From Janthinobacterium sp. J1-1 (GTDB lineage: Bacteria; Pseudomonadota; Gammaproteobacteria; Burkholderiales; Burkholderiaceae_D): a DNA stretch of 64,000 nucleotides. Positions 1 to 8,484 of this stretch are shown here, in pieces; position 1 is the first letter of the stretch, and every line of letters begins with the position of its first letter. The position numbers were made by a program, and so were the translations under genes. Below the pieces are notes generated by a model, which was not told where the DNA came from, did no database searches, and saw nothing but the letters and a program-made list of their open reading frames with translations. The DNA lies in assembly GCF_030944405.1 (NCBI RefSeq), contig NZ_CP132339.1:1612001-1676000 (forward strand), read 5' to 3'.

Positions 1-261
1 CTGGGCGACACACGCCAGCACTCGCCGGCGGTGATGCTCAATATTCTGGGCGACGCCTGGTTCGCAGACGACAGCGATGCCATCCGTGAACCTGCCTGGG
101 ACCAGGTGCTGGCGCTGCCGGGCGCCTGCCTGCATCTGTACGGCAAGGACGATCCGCGCCGTGGCCGCAAGATGGGCCATCTGACGCTGGTCGCTGCGAC
201 CTTGCCGGAAGCGCAAGCACGCTTGCGCGATGCCTGCCTGATCCTGGGAATTGCGCCGTGA
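1..261 (+). CDS. purK: PurK, 5-(carboxyamino)imidazole ribonucleotide synthase, C-terminal end (partial)
   Basis: The reading frame is open from the first base, so the gene begins outside the window; only the last 86 codons are here. The tail contains SPAVMLNILGDAW and LYGKDDPRRGRKMGHL, which match the C-terminal ATP-grasp segment of PurK. PurK uses ATP and bicarbonate to carboxylate aminoimidazole ribonucleotide in purine synthesis. Its stop overlaps the GTG start of the next gene in a GTGA tetranucleotide, so the two are probably cotranscribed and translationally coupled. Confidence 0.9.
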   Translation: MGDTRQHSPAVMLNILGDAWFADDSDAIREPAWDQVLALPGACLHLYGKDDPRRGRKMGHLTLVAATLPEAQARLRDACLILGIAP

Positions 262-1274
262 GCGAGCAGCAGTCGATCATGGCCGCCGCTGCCTTGCTGG
301 AAGCGGGCGCGCTGGTGGCCTTTCCCACCGAGACCGTGTATGGCCTGGGCGCGGACGCGGAAAATCCGGCCGCCGTGGCGCGCATCTATCAGGCCAAGGG
401 CCGCCCGTCGGACCACCCGGTGATCGTGCACGTGGCGCCGGGCGCCGACCTGGCGCACTGGTGCGACGACTTGCCGGTGGAAGCGACGCAACTGGTGGCC
501 GCATTCTGGCCGGGGCCCCTGACCCTGATCGTCAAGCGCGCCGCGCAGATTCCCGATGCGGTGTCCGGCGGCCAGGATACGGTCGGTTTGCGCTGTCCTT
601 CGCACCCGGTGGCTATCGCCTTGCTAGCCGCTTTCAAGGGCGGCAACGGTGGTGTGGCGGCGCCGTCGGCGAACAAATTCGGCAATGTCAGCCCAACCAC
701 CGCGCAGCATGTGCGCGATGAGTTCGAGGCGGAGCTGACCAGCGGCTTGCTGGGCGCGGTGCTCGACGGCGGCCAGAGCGAAGTGGGCATCGAGTCGACC
801 ATCGTCGACCTGTCGCGCCTGGCCACGCATGGTCCGGTGCTGCTGCGTCCCGGCCATATCAGCGGCGAGCAGATCGCGGCGGTGATCGGCCAGCTGCCGG
901 CCCTGCCCGACGCGGCCGCGCCGCGCGCCTCCGGCACGCTCGATTCGCACTATGCGCCACATACTCCTGTTGCGATGCAGCACGGCGACCTGCTGGGCGA
1001 AACCCTGAACCAACTGCTCAATGCCGGGCGTCGGGTGGCGCTGATTCATTACTCGGACTTGCCGCCGGCGTCGGCCAGCGTGCGCCTGGAGGCGGACCCC
1101 GCTTCCTACGCACACGCGCTGTACGCCTCGCTGCGCACGATGGACCAGGTCGGCGCCGAGCTGATCCTGGTGGAAGCACCGCCCACCGGCCCCGCCTGGC
1201 TGGGCGTCAATGACCGCCTGCGCCGCGCCGCATTCGGCTCAACCGGCATCCTGCAGCAATTTCTCAGCGTCTGA
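258..1274 (+). CDS. L-threonylcarbamoyladenylate synthase (Sua5/TsaC2 type)
   Basis: This 338-residue protein has an N-terminal YrdC domain (about residues 8-190) followed by a C-terminal Sua5 domain, so it is the long Sua5 form rather than the short TsaC. Visible motifs are KGRPSDHPVIVHV (ATP/threonine site), PSANKFGNVSPT near residue 136 and GIESTIVDL. The family makes threonylcarbamoyl-AMP from threonine, bicarbonate and ATP, the first step of the t6A37 tRNA modification. It starts with GTG inside the purK stop (GTGA). A TcdA gene, which acts later on t6A, lies at 7.6 kb. Confidence 0.92.
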   Translation: MSEQQSIMAAAALLEAGALVAFPTETVYGLGADAENPAAVARIYQAKGRPSDHPVIVHVAPGADLAHWCDDLPVEATQLVAAFWPGPLTLIVKRAAQIPDAVSGGQDTVGLRCPSHPVAIALLAAFKGGNGGVAAPSANKFGNVSPTTAQHVRDEFEAELTSGLLGAVLDGGQSEVGIESTIVDLSRLATHGPVLLRPGHISGEQIAAVIGQLPALPDAAAPRASGTLDSHYAPHTPVAMQHGDLLGETLNQLLNAGRRVALIHYSDLPPASASVRLEADPASYAHALYASLRTMDQVGAELILVEAPPTGPAWLGVNDRLRRAAFGSTGILQQFLSV

Positions 1275-1278
1275 AACC

Positions 1279-1299
1279 AGCCCCGTCAGGGGCTTTTTC
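1279..1299 (+). terminator. Rho-independent terminator after the Sua5 gene
   Basis: A 6-bp stem (AGCCCC/GGGGCT) with a GTCA loop is followed by a T-rich tract, five bases after the stop codon. It probably ends the purK-Sua5 transcript. Confidence 0.8.
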
Positions 1300-1517
1300 T
1301 TGATGCAACGCAATACAAATCATTGCCACGAATCAGTACTCTTGCGCCATAATTGGTCGTATCGCCCAGTCTTGCCGGTAGGGAAAGAGGTGTTGTAATT
1401 TGGCTGTTTTTTCAAGCGTAATTTCTATACAAGCGTACGGAACGATGGCATATTAGTTGGGTAGCGAATAGCACGCCCGTTCGTTTGTAAACCAAAAAAA
1501 GACCATTAGGAGACAAA

Positions 1518-2888
1518 ATGCAATACACCAAATTCGCGCTTGCCGCGCTGACAGCGGCTGTCCTGGCCGGTTGCGGCGGCTCCGGCGGCGGCGACCAGAC
1601 CCTGAAAGTCAAATACACGGCACAAGTCTCGTTCGGCGACAGCCTGTCCGACGTCGGCTCGTATGCGGTCGGCACGGTCGCTGCCCTGAAAGGCGGCAAA
1701 TTCACCATCAACGGCGACAATACCGCCATCAATCCCGAACTGACCGGCAAGAACTGGACCGAGCACCTGGCCGCGCAATTCGGCCTGCCGGCACCGTGCG
1801 CCGCGCAAACCGGCCTGGACGGCAATGTGGCCCAGGGCTTTTTCGTGCCATCGGTCAAGAAAGCCGGCTGCTTCGGTTATGCCATGGGCGGCTCGCGCGT
1901 GACCAACCCGGTCGGCCCGAACAACAAATTGACGGGCAGCGCGCTGGGCGCCCTGACCGTGCCGGTGACCACCCAGATCGCCAACCACCTGGCGGCATCG
2001 GGCGGCAAGTTCAGCGGCACCGAAGTGGTGTTCGTGATGGCGGGCGGCAATGACTTGCTGTTCCAGCTGGGCTCCCTGCAAGCGGCCGCCACGGCCGCCG
2101 GCACCGCCGCCGGCAGCGCCACGTTTGCCAGCACCCTGATTCCGCTGCTGGCCGCCGGCGCCACCAATCCTGCCACCGCCGGCGCCGCGATTACCGCGGC
2201 CGTCCGCACGGCCAGCGCGGCGCCAGGCGCCACCTCGACCACCATCGTGACGGCCGCCGTTGGCGCCGCTGCTGTGCAGCCAGGCAATTCGGCGGTCGCT
2301 TCGGCCGCCGTGTATGGCCCGATGGTTGCCACTGCGCAAACCGCCGCCACCGCCGCCGGTGCCAAGGCCGGCGCCGACTACGCCGCCGCCAACGGCCCGG
2401 CACTGGTGACCGCCATGGGCACGGCCGGCACGGAACTGGTGGCGCTGGTGAAAGACCAGATCATTGCCAAGGGCGCGACCCACGTGGTCGTCAACAACCT
2501 GCCGGACGTGGCCAATACGCCTTCGGGCCTGAGCAAGGATGCCAATACCAAGGCCTTGATCAATGCCATGGTGAGCGCCTTCAATACCCAGATCAGCACC
2601 GGCCTGGCCGCCAATGACAAGGTCCTGCTGGTCGACGTGTTTGCCGTCAGCCACGACCAGGCCAGCAACCCTGGTCCGTATGGTTTGACCAACGTCAAGG
2701 AGCCTGCCTGCGACCTGACCGCTGCCAAAAATCCGCTGGGCAGCTCGCTGGTGTGTAACGGCAGCAACCTGATCGCCGGCGACGTCAGCCATTACTCCTA
2801 TGCCGACGATGTGCATCCTTCGCCGTTCAACAACCTGTTGCTGGCGCGTTATGTGGCCAAAGACATGGTAACGCGCGGCTGGCTGTAA
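1518..2888 (+). CDS. SGNH/GDSL-family esterase/lipase lipoprotein
   Basis: 456 residues. The N-terminus is a lipoprotein signal with lipobox LAGC, followed by a Gly/Ser linker, so the protein is probably membrane-anchored outside the cytoplasm. SGNH landmarks are present in order: FGDSLSDVGS (nucleophile Ser), GGND (block III) and DDVHPS near the C-terminus (catalytic Asp/His). A long Ala/Gly/Thr-rich stretch in the middle (roughly 180-280) is an insertion relative to compact GDSL enzymes. An AGGAGA ribosome site precedes the ATG. The substrate is unknown; lipid esters are the usual guess for this family. Confidence 0.82.
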   Translation: MQYTKFALAALTAAVLAGCGGSGGGDQTLKVKYTAQVSFGDSLSDVGSYAVGTVAALKGGKFTINGDNTAINPELTGKNWTEHLAAQFGLPAPCAAQTGLDGNVAQGFFVPSVKKAGCFGYAMGGSRVTNPVGPNNKLTGSALGALTVPVTTQIANHLAASGGKFSGTEVVFVMAGGNDLLFQLGSLQAAATAAGTAAGSATFASTLIPLLAAGATNPATAGAAITAAVRTASAAPGATSTTIVTAAVGAAAVQPGNSAVASAAVYGPMVATAQTAATAAGAKAGADYAAANGPALVTAMGTAGTELVALVKDQIIAKGATHVVVNNLPDVANTPSGLSKDANTKALINAMVSAFNTQISTGLAANDKVLLVDVFAVSHDQASNPGPYGLTNVKEPACDLTAAKNPLGSSLVCNGSNLIAGDVSHYSYADDVHPSPFNNLLLARYVAKDMVTRGWL

Positions 2889-2895
2889 TCGGGCA

Positions 2896-2918
2896 GCGCC
2901 CCGGCCATGCCGGGGCGC
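2896..2918 (+). repeat. Strong GC hairpin after the GDSL lipoprotein gene
   Basis: A perfect 10-bp inverted repeat (GCGCCCCGGC/GCCGGGGCGC) with a CAT loop begins seven bases after the stop. No T-run follows, so it may be a Rho-dependent 3' end structure or an mRNA-stabilising hairpin rather than an intrinsic terminator. Confidence 0.6.
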
Positions 2919-2932
2919 CTGAAGGAATGACT

Positions 2933-2948
2933 GGATAGTCCACTATCC
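2933..2948. promoter_or_regulatory. Perfect 16-bp palindrome upstream of ompW, possible operator
   Basis: GGATAGTCCACTATCC reads the same on both strands. It lies 24 bases upstream of the ompW ATG, between that gene and the preceding hairpin. Its position suits a repressor or activator site; no known consensus is recognised. Confidence 0.35.
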
Positions 2949-2972
2949 GCACATGATGAATCAGGAGACAAC

Positions 2973-3656
2973 ATGAACAAACGTTTCAATAGCGCGGCGC
3001 AGTTGCTGGCGGCCATCGCGGCCATGACGCTGGCGTCGGCGGCCTCCGCGCAAAGCGCCGGTACTTTTACCGCCAAGGTCGGCCTCAACAAGATCACCCC
3101 GCATGTCACCAGCGGCGACATGACGGCGCCGGCCTTGCCGAACACCAAGGCCGACGTCGAGTCCGACACCAAGCCGATCCTGACCCTGGCCTATATGGTC
3201 ACCGACAATATTTCGGCCGAGCTGCACCTGGGCGTGCCGTACAAGCATGACCTGATGGGTGATGGCGCGATCAAGGGCACCGGCAAGCTGGGCACCTCGG
3301 AAGTGCTGCCGCCGACCTTTCTGATGCAGTACCGCTTCTTCGAGGCCAACACCATGATCCGTCCTTATGTGGGCGCCGGTCTGACGTATGCCTACTTCCA
3401 GAAGGAACGCGGTTCGGGCGCGATGACGGCCCTGCTCGATCCGGGTGGACCTGCATCGACCTACCGCCTGAAAAACAAGCTGGCCGGCAGCATCCAGCTG
3501 GGCGCCACCCTGGCGTTTAACGAGCGCTGGTTCGCCGACGTGGGCATCATCAAGACGTATCTGAAAACCACGGCCAAGTTCTCGACCGGCCAGACGCAGA
3601 ATATCAAGCTGGACCCGACCGCCGTCAGCGTCGGCATCGGCTACAAGTTTTTCTAA
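2973..3656 (+). CDS. ompW: OmpW-family outer membrane protein
   Basis: 227 residues with a Sec signal peptide cleaved after a SAASAQ-like site, then an eight-stranded beta-barrel of OmpW type: the early KVGLNKITPH strand, a central GVPYKHDL segment and a C-terminus ending in GIGYKFF with terminal Phe, as expected for recognition by the BAM complex. OmpW proteins are small barrels with a hydrophobic channel. A GGAGA ribosome site precedes the ATG. A strong terminator follows, and a perfect palindrome lies just upstream. Confidence 0.88.
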   Translation: MNKRFNSAAQLLAAIAAMTLASAASAQSAGTFTAKVGLNKITPHVTSGDMTAPALPNTKADVESDTKPILTLAYMVTDNISAELHLGVPYKHDLMGDGAIKGTGKLGTSEVLPPTFLMQYRFFEANTMIRPYVGAGLTYAYFQKERGSGAMTALLDPGGPASTYRLKNKLAGSIQLGATLAFNERWFADVGIIKTYLKTTAKFSTGQTQNIKLDPTAVSVGIGYKFF

Positions 3657-3670
3657 GCTAGCTGCAGTCG

Positions 3671-3701
3671 AAAAAAATCCGCCAGCTGGCGGATTTTTTT
3701 T
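3671..3701. terminator. Bidirectional terminator between ompW and the flavin reductase gene
   Basis: ATCCGCC and GGCGGAT arms around a short AGCT centre are flanked by an A-run on the left and a T-run on the right, so it can stop transcription from both convergent genes. Confidence 0.88.
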
Positions 3702-3706
3702 GCGCC

Positions 3707-4213
3707 TTACTCGGGCAGGGTACTGAACTTGCCGTGATGGAAAATCAGCGGCGGCTGGGCCGTATACGCGCATTGCTCGACTTCGCCGACAAAGATGACA
3801 TGGTCGCCTTCCGGGTAGCGGCTGCGGTTATGGCATTCGAACCAGGCGGAGGCGCCTTTCAGGATGGGCTGGCCGGTGCGCGACAGTTCGTATTCCACGT
3901 CGTCGAAGGGATTCGGCGTACGGCGCGAAAAACGTTGCGCCAGTTCGGCCTGGCCGGCACCGAGCACATTGATCACATAATGCGAGTTGCCGCTGAAGAT
4001 GGGCATGCTGTTGGCCGCCTCGCCCAGGCTCCACAGCACCAGCGGCGGCGACAGCGACACGGAATTGAAGGAACTGGCCGTCAGTCCGCGAAATGTGCCG
4101 TCGGCCAGGCGCGTGGTGATCACCGTCACGCCGGTGGCAAATTGCGACAATGCCTGTCGGAAATGAGGTGTATCGAATGCTTGCGCCGGCGCGCGGGGAG
4201 AAAGTGTGTTCAT
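3707..4213 (-). CDS. Flavin reductase-like, FMN-binding split-barrel protein
   Basis: 168 residues. The N-terminal half carries the flavin reductase signature FATGVTVITT, then GLTASSFNSVSLSPPLVLWSL and NVLGAGQAELAQRF; the end has EGDHVIFVGEVE. These match HpaC/RutF-type reductases that use NAD(P)H to supply reduced FMN or FAD to a partner monooxygenase. No monooxygenase is adjacent, so the partner is unknown. The gene converges on ompW with a shared terminator. Confidence 0.85.
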   Translation of the reverse strand: MNTLSPRAPAQAFDTPHFRQALSQFATGVTVITTRLADGTFRGLTASSFNSVSLSPPLVLWSLGEAANSMPIFSGNSHYVINVLGAGQAELAQRFSRRTPNPFDDVEYELSRTGQPILKGASAWFECHNRSRYPEGDHVIFVGEVEQCAYTAQPPLIFHHGKFSTLPE

Positions 4214-4379
4214 GGGAGACCTGTCTGTTTGCCGACATTATGCCAAAAAATCACCGATACGGCGCAAGCATGGCTGGAAAGGCAAGTTGCACGCTGGCGG
4301 CAGGCGGCGCGGGTTTGCGCTACAGTGGTGGAACAAGCAAGATTGTCATGGCGAATAATGAACGACCTGGGAGTACGAG

Positions 4380-4919
4380 ATGAGCGAACAGATGGAGGTG
4401 GCGGTACTCGGTGGCGGGTGTTTCTGGTGCCTGGACGCGGTCTACCGCCAGGTGCGCGGCGTGACGGCGGTGGCGTGCGGCTATGCCGGCGGGCACTTGC
4501 CGCAGCCCACGCACGAGCAGGTGGCCACGGGCGACACGGGGCACGCGCAGGTGGTGAGGCTGGCATTCGATCCGGCCATCGTCAGCTACCACGACGTGCT
4601 GGAAGTGTTTTTCACCAGCCACGATCCGACCACCGTCGACCGGCAGGGCAATGACGTCGGACCGCAGTACCGCTCCGTGATCTTTGCCCAGTCGGCACGG
4701 CAGGAAGCGGTGGCGCGCCAGGTGATCGCCGAGATGGCCGGCGTATGGGATGCGCCCATCGTCACGCAAGTACTGCCGGCCGCGCCCTGGTATCAGGCCG
4801 AGGACGCGCAGCAGGATTATGTGGCGCGCCACCCATTGCTCAGTTATTGCGCACTGGTGGCGGTGCCCAAGGTCGACCAGTTTCGCGCCATCTACGCCAG
4901 CCTGGCCAAATCAGGTTAA
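4380..4919 (+). CDS. msrA: Peptide-methionine (S)-S-oxide reductase MsrA
   Basis: 179 residues. GGGCFWC near the N-terminus holds the catalytic Cys14; further MsrA motifs are GYAGG, FDPAIVSYHDVLEVFF, HDPTTVDRQGNDVGPQYRS and Gln/Glu-rich helices after it. It repairs oxidised methionine (S epimer) with thioredoxin; a trxA gene is at the far end of the window. A GGGAG ribosome site precedes the ATG. Its stop shares four bases with the stop of the convergent cfa gene. Confidence 0.95.
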   Translation: MSEQMEVAVLGGGCFWCLDAVYRQVRGVTAVACGYAGGHLPQPTHEQVATGDTGHAQVVRLAFDPAIVSYHDVLEVFFTSHDPTTVDRQGNDVGPQYRSVIFAQSARQEAVARQVIAEMAGVWDAPIVTQVLPAAPWYQAEDAQQDYVARHPLLSYCALVAVPKVDQFRAIYASLAKSG

Positions 4920-6163
4920 TGGGCCAGCACGGGCGCCTGTGGCGGCAGCGCGATCGCTTGCGCGTCGTACATGTAGTTGCGCGACCACGGCAGGGTAGTG
5001 GAACGCCGGCCCGCCTTGACGCAGACGATCTGGTACAGGCTGATCAAATCTTGCTCGAAAGCATAGCTGCAGCCGGCCAGGTAGACGTGCCAGATGCGAA
5101 AACGGCGCTCGCCCGCCAGCGGCCGGATCTGCTCGGCATGCGCTTCGAAGTTTTCCGTCCATAGCGCACACGTGCGCGCATAGTGGCGGCGCAGGTTTTC
5201 CACGTCCAGCACTTCCAGCCCGCCTTGCTGCATGGTTTTCAGCACATTGCCGATATGCGCCAGTTCGCCATGCGGAAACACGTATTTTTCGATGAACTCG
5301 CCGCCGCCGTACGGCGTTTCGCCATTGTCCGGATCGGTGGAAGTGATGCCATGGTTCATCGCCATGCCTTCCGGCGCCAGCAGTTTGTTAATGATGGAGA
5401 AATAATCGGGCAAGTGCTTCAGGCCCACGTGTTCGAACATGCCGACGCTGGTAATGCGGTCGAACTGGCCCGTGACGTCGCGGTAGTCCTGCAGGCGGAT
5501 TTCGACCAGGTGTTCCAGGCCGGCCTGTGCCACACGCGCGCGCGCCAATTGGTACTGGTTTTCCGACAGGGTCACGCCGACGCAGCGGGCGCCATATTGC
5601 TGCGCGGCGCGGATCACCAGCGCACCCCAGCCGCAGCCGATATCGAGCAGGCTCTGGCCCGGCTGCAACTGGATTTTCTTCAGGATATGGTCGATCTTCT
5701 TGACTTGCGCCTGCGCCAGGGTTTCATCGCCGTGTTCGAAGTAGGCGCAGGAATACACCAGGGCCGGATCGAGGAACTGCTGGTAGAAGTCGTTCGACAC
5801 ATCGTAGTGATAGCGGATCGCTTCGGCGTCCTTGCTCTTGTCGTGCGTAAAGCTGCGCACGATGCGGGCCAGCTTGCCCTCCGGCTTGAGGGTGTTGCGC
5901 GCCAGCGCATTGCAGATGGAAATCATGTCCTGGGCCGTGCCCTTGACCTCGATATTGCCTTCCACATAAGCCGACCCCAGGTTCGCCAGCGAAGGGTTGA
6001 GCAGGTAGCGGGCCGAGGCGACCGTGGGCAGGCGGATGGTGACGCGCGGCGCTTCGCTGGACAGGTCGACGTGCTGGCCGTTCCACAGCTCTATGCGCAG
6101 CGGCAAGGCAGCCTTGCTGCGCATGCCGTCTATCCAGGACTTGAGTTGGTTTTGAACAAACAA
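4916..6163 (-). CDS. cfa: Cyclopropane-fatty-acyl-phospholipid synthase
   Basis: About 415 residues. The SAM site LLDIGCGWGALVIRAA is near residues 170-185, preceded by ALVYSCAYFEHGDETLAQAQ and followed by VTLSENQYQLARARV; the C-terminus has VCVKAGRRSTTLPWSRNYMY. The enzyme adds a methylene group from SAM to unsaturated membrane lipids, typically in stationary phase or acid stress. I chose the TTG at 6163 because GGAGG lies five bases upstream of it; the longer frame beginning at 6175 would put that sequence inside the coding region. Confidence 0.92.
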   Translation of the reverse strand: MFVQNQLKSWIDGMRSKAALPLRIELWNGQHVDLSSEAPRVTIRLPTVASARYLLNPSLANLGSAYVEGNIEVKGTAQDMISICNALARNTLKPEGKLARIVRSFTHDKSKDAEAIRYHYDVSNDFYQQFLDPALVYSCAYFEHGDETLAQAQVKKIDHILKKIQLQPGQSLLDIGCGWGALVIRAAQQYGARCVGVTLSENQYQLARARVAQAGLEHLVEIRLQDYRDVTGQFDRITSVGMFEHVGLKHLPDYFSIINKLLAPEGMAMNHGITSTDPDNGETPYGGGEFIEKYVFPHGELAHIGNVLKTMQQGGLEVLDVENLRRHYARTCALWTENFEAHAEQIRPLAGERRFRIWHVYLAGCSYAFEQDLISLYQIVCVKAGRRSTTLPWSRNYMYDAQAIALPPQAPVLAH

Positions 6164-6276
6164 GATAGCCTCCAATGAAGCGGCCGCGTCGGCGGCCGTT
6201 AATTGAACAACAATATTATTCAGATCCTACCCCTCATAGCCTACACCCATATTGATGGGTTTGCTCTGCGCCTGCA

Positions 6277-7476
6277 CTACGGTTGCAGACGCTCCATGCT
6301 CCAGGCCCCGTCGGTGCCACGGGTAAATACGATGCGGTCGTGGAAGCGCGAGCGGCGGCCCTGCCAGAATTCGATGCGTTCCGGCCGCAGGCGGTAGCCG
6401 CCCCAGTGCGCGGGACGCGCCGGCGTGTCACCGGCGACGGCCGCCACGGCGTCAAAATTGGCTTCGAGTTCGGCGCGGCTGCCGATAGTCGCGCTTTGCC
6501 GCGAGGCGATGGCCGACAGGCGGCTTTGCAAGGGCCGCACATTGAAGTATTCGTCGCTCTCGGCGGCCGAGGTCTTTACCACCGTGCCTTCGATACGCAC
6601 TTGCCGTTCCAGTTCGCGCCAGAAAAACAGCAGCGATGCCTGCGGGTTGTGCTCCAGTTGCTGGCCTTTTTCGCTGTTGTAATTCGTGTACCAGGTAAAA
6701 CCGCGTGCGTCGAATTGCTTGATCAGCACGATGCGCGAGCTGGGCTTGCCTTCAGGGCTGACGGTGGACAAGGTCATGGCGTTCGGTTCACCGACCTGTG
6801 CCTTGAGCGCTTCATCGAACCATTTCTGGAATTGCGCCACCGGGTCGGCCAGCACATCGGCTTCGGACAGGCTGGAATGCAGGTAATCGGTGCGCATGGC
6901 GGCCAGGGCGGCGGCAGGGTCGGCCGCTGCCGGTGCCTCTTCCGGCGCAATCCCGCGCCGGCGCTGCATGGCCGTACCCAATTGCTCCATCTGCTGCGCG
7001 CTGAACAGGCGCTTGGCCATCGGCGCCAGCTGGCTTTCTTCCTTGCTCATGTGCGCGTGATAGGCGTCCACATAGGCGTTTACGCCATCGGTCGACAGCT
7101 CGGTGCTGGCGCCGGCGGCAATCGCATCGAGCTGCGGGCGCAGGGTGGACCATGCCTGGTCCATGCGCTGATGGTCGGCCAGGATTTCCGGCACCAGGGT
7201 GGCCAGCAGGGCGGCGTCCGCGCCGCTGGCGGTCGCTTGCAGCATCGGCATCAGGTCCTGCTCTTCATCATCGTGATGCAGATGGGCGGCCTTGTTGAAG
7301 TATTGCAGCACCGCCTTGGCCGCCTGCTGCGCCGCGATCGTATTGCCTTGCTGGGGCAGGTAGGCCAGCAGGTTTTGCAGGGTCGTCAGTTGCTTGCGGA
7401 TCTTGTCGTGGCAATGCTTGAGCACGGCAATCGGCTGGTCAAAGCCGGGAACGGAGTCGAACAGCGGGACGGTCAT
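6277..7476 (-). CDS. pdxH: Fusion of a hemerythrin-like domain and pyridoxamine 5'-phosphate oxidase (PdxH)
   Basis: 399 residues in one uninterrupted frame, about 180 longer than ordinary PdxH. Residues 1-175 form a hemerythrin HHE-type helical bundle: H21/H23, H65, H67/H68 with DDEE (69-72), a later DHQRMDQAW and YHAHMSKEESQLAP, which could bind a di-iron centre. An Ala/Pro-rich linker follows. From about residue 195 the protein aligns with PdxH: MRTDYLHSSLSEADVLADP, SRIVLIKQFD, LLFFWRELERQVRIEG, HWGGYRLRPERIEFWQG and RFHDRIVF, the FMN and PLP sites. PdxH oxidises PNP/PMP to the coenzyme PLP using O2. An AGGAAAG ribosome site supports the start. Confidence 0.9.
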   Translation of the reverse strand: MTVPLFDSVPGFDQPIAVLKHCHDKIRKQLTTLQNLLAYLPQQGNTIAAQQAAKAVLQYFNKAAHLHHDDEEQDLMPMLQATASGADAALLATLVPEILADHQRMDQAWSTLRPQLDAIAAGASTELSTDGVNAYVDAYHAHMSKEESQLAPMAKRLFSAQQMEQLGTAMQRRRGIAPEEAPAAADPAAALAAMRTDYLHSSLSEADVLADPVAQFQKWFDEALKAQVGEPNAMTLSTVSPEGKPSSRIVLIKQFDARGFTWYTNYNSEKGQQLEHNPQASLLFFWRELERQVRIEGTVVKTSAAESDEYFNVRPLQSRLSAIASRQSATIGSRAELEANFDAVAAVAGDTPARPAHWGGYRLRPERIEFWQGRRSRFHDRIVFTRGTDGAWSMERLQP

Positions 7477-7599
7477 GGTGTGCTTTCCTGTTAATCGATG
7501 TTGTGCAGTGTTGGGGCGCGGCGACAGTCGCTGCCTGCCGAACGCTAGTGTCGGTCATTTTAGAATATCCGTCAGCGCCGTGTCCGTTAAAATGGCGCC

Positions 7600-8484
7600 A
7601 TGCATACCTCCACCCATGAACTTATTTCCCCGGACTTGACCGAGATCGATTTTGAACGGCGCTTCGGCGGCATCGCCCGCCTGTATGGCGCGCCGGCACT
7701 GGCGCGCTTTCGCGCCGCCCATGTGTGTGTGATCGGCGTGGGCGGCGTCGGTTCCTGGATCGTCGAAGCCTTGGCCCGCAGCGCCGTCGGACATTTGACC
7801 CTGATCGACCTCGATAACGTGGCCGAGTCGAATATCAACCGCCAGATCCAGGCCATGAGCGACACCATCGGCAAGGCCAAGATCACGGCCCTGGCCGAAC
7901 GCATCAGCCTGATCAACCCGTTTTGCCAGGTCACGCAAGTCGAAGATTTCATTGCCCCCGATAACCTGGAGCAATTGCTGGGCGGCCAGCATTTCGATTA
8001 CCTGGTCGACGCCATCGACAATGCCCGCTCGAAGGCGGCGCTGATCGCGTATTGCCGCGGCCGCAACCTGCCGATGCTGACCATCGGCAGCGCCGGCGGG
8101 CAGACGGACCCGACCCTGATCGCCGTGCGCGACCTGGCGAAAACGGAACAGGAACCGCTGCTCAAGCGCGTGCGCAAGCATTTGCGCACCGATTACGGTT
8201 TTCCCCGCGGCGTGAAAAACAAGTTCAATGTCGACGCCGTGTTTTCGATGGAGCCATTAACGACGCCCGAGACTGGCGACGCCTGCGAGATCAGTGGCGA
8301 TGGCGCGGCCGCCGGCGTCACCGGCCTGAACTGCGCCGGCTTCGGTTCCAGCGTAGTGGTCACGGCCAGCTTCGGCATGGTGGCCGCCGCGCATGCGCTG
8401 AAAAGCCTGCGCCAGCCACAGGCCGACATCTTAGCCCAGCCGCCGGCTGGCCAGGATATGGTAGTCGCCGCTGCTCTTGATTGA
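7600..8484 (+). CDS. tcdA: tRNA threonylcarbamoyladenosine dehydratase TcdA (CsdL)
   Basis: 294 residues of the ThiF/MoeB/E1-like family. The nucleotide-binding loop IGVGGVGSW is near residue 44; LIDLDNVAESNINRQIQA, DAIDNARSKAAL and SFGMVAAAHALKSL are also typical. TcdA uses ATP to cyclise t6A37 into ct6A in tRNAs reading ANN codons, so it acts after the Sua5 product encoded at the left of the window. The last 54 bases overlap the convergent thpR gene. Confidence 0.92.
   Translation: MHTSTHELISPDLTEIDFERRFGGIARLYGAPALARFRAAHVCVIGVGGVGSWIVEALARSAVGHLTLIDLDNVAESNINRQIQAMSDTIGKAKITALAERISLINPFCQVTQVEDFIAPDNLEQLLGGQHFDYLVDAIDNARSKAALIAYCRGRNLPMLTIGSAGGQTDPTLIAVRDLAKTEQEPLLKRVRKHLRTDYGFPRGVKNKFNVDAVFSMEPLTTPETGDACEISGDGAAAGVTGLNCAGFGSSVVVTASFGMVAAAHALKSLRQPQADILAQPPAGQDMVVAAALD

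Noticed and set aside
258..721. Alternative frames within the Sua5 and purK region
   Set aside because: They are shadows with no conserved motifs; the GTG-initiated Sua5 frame has all family blocks.
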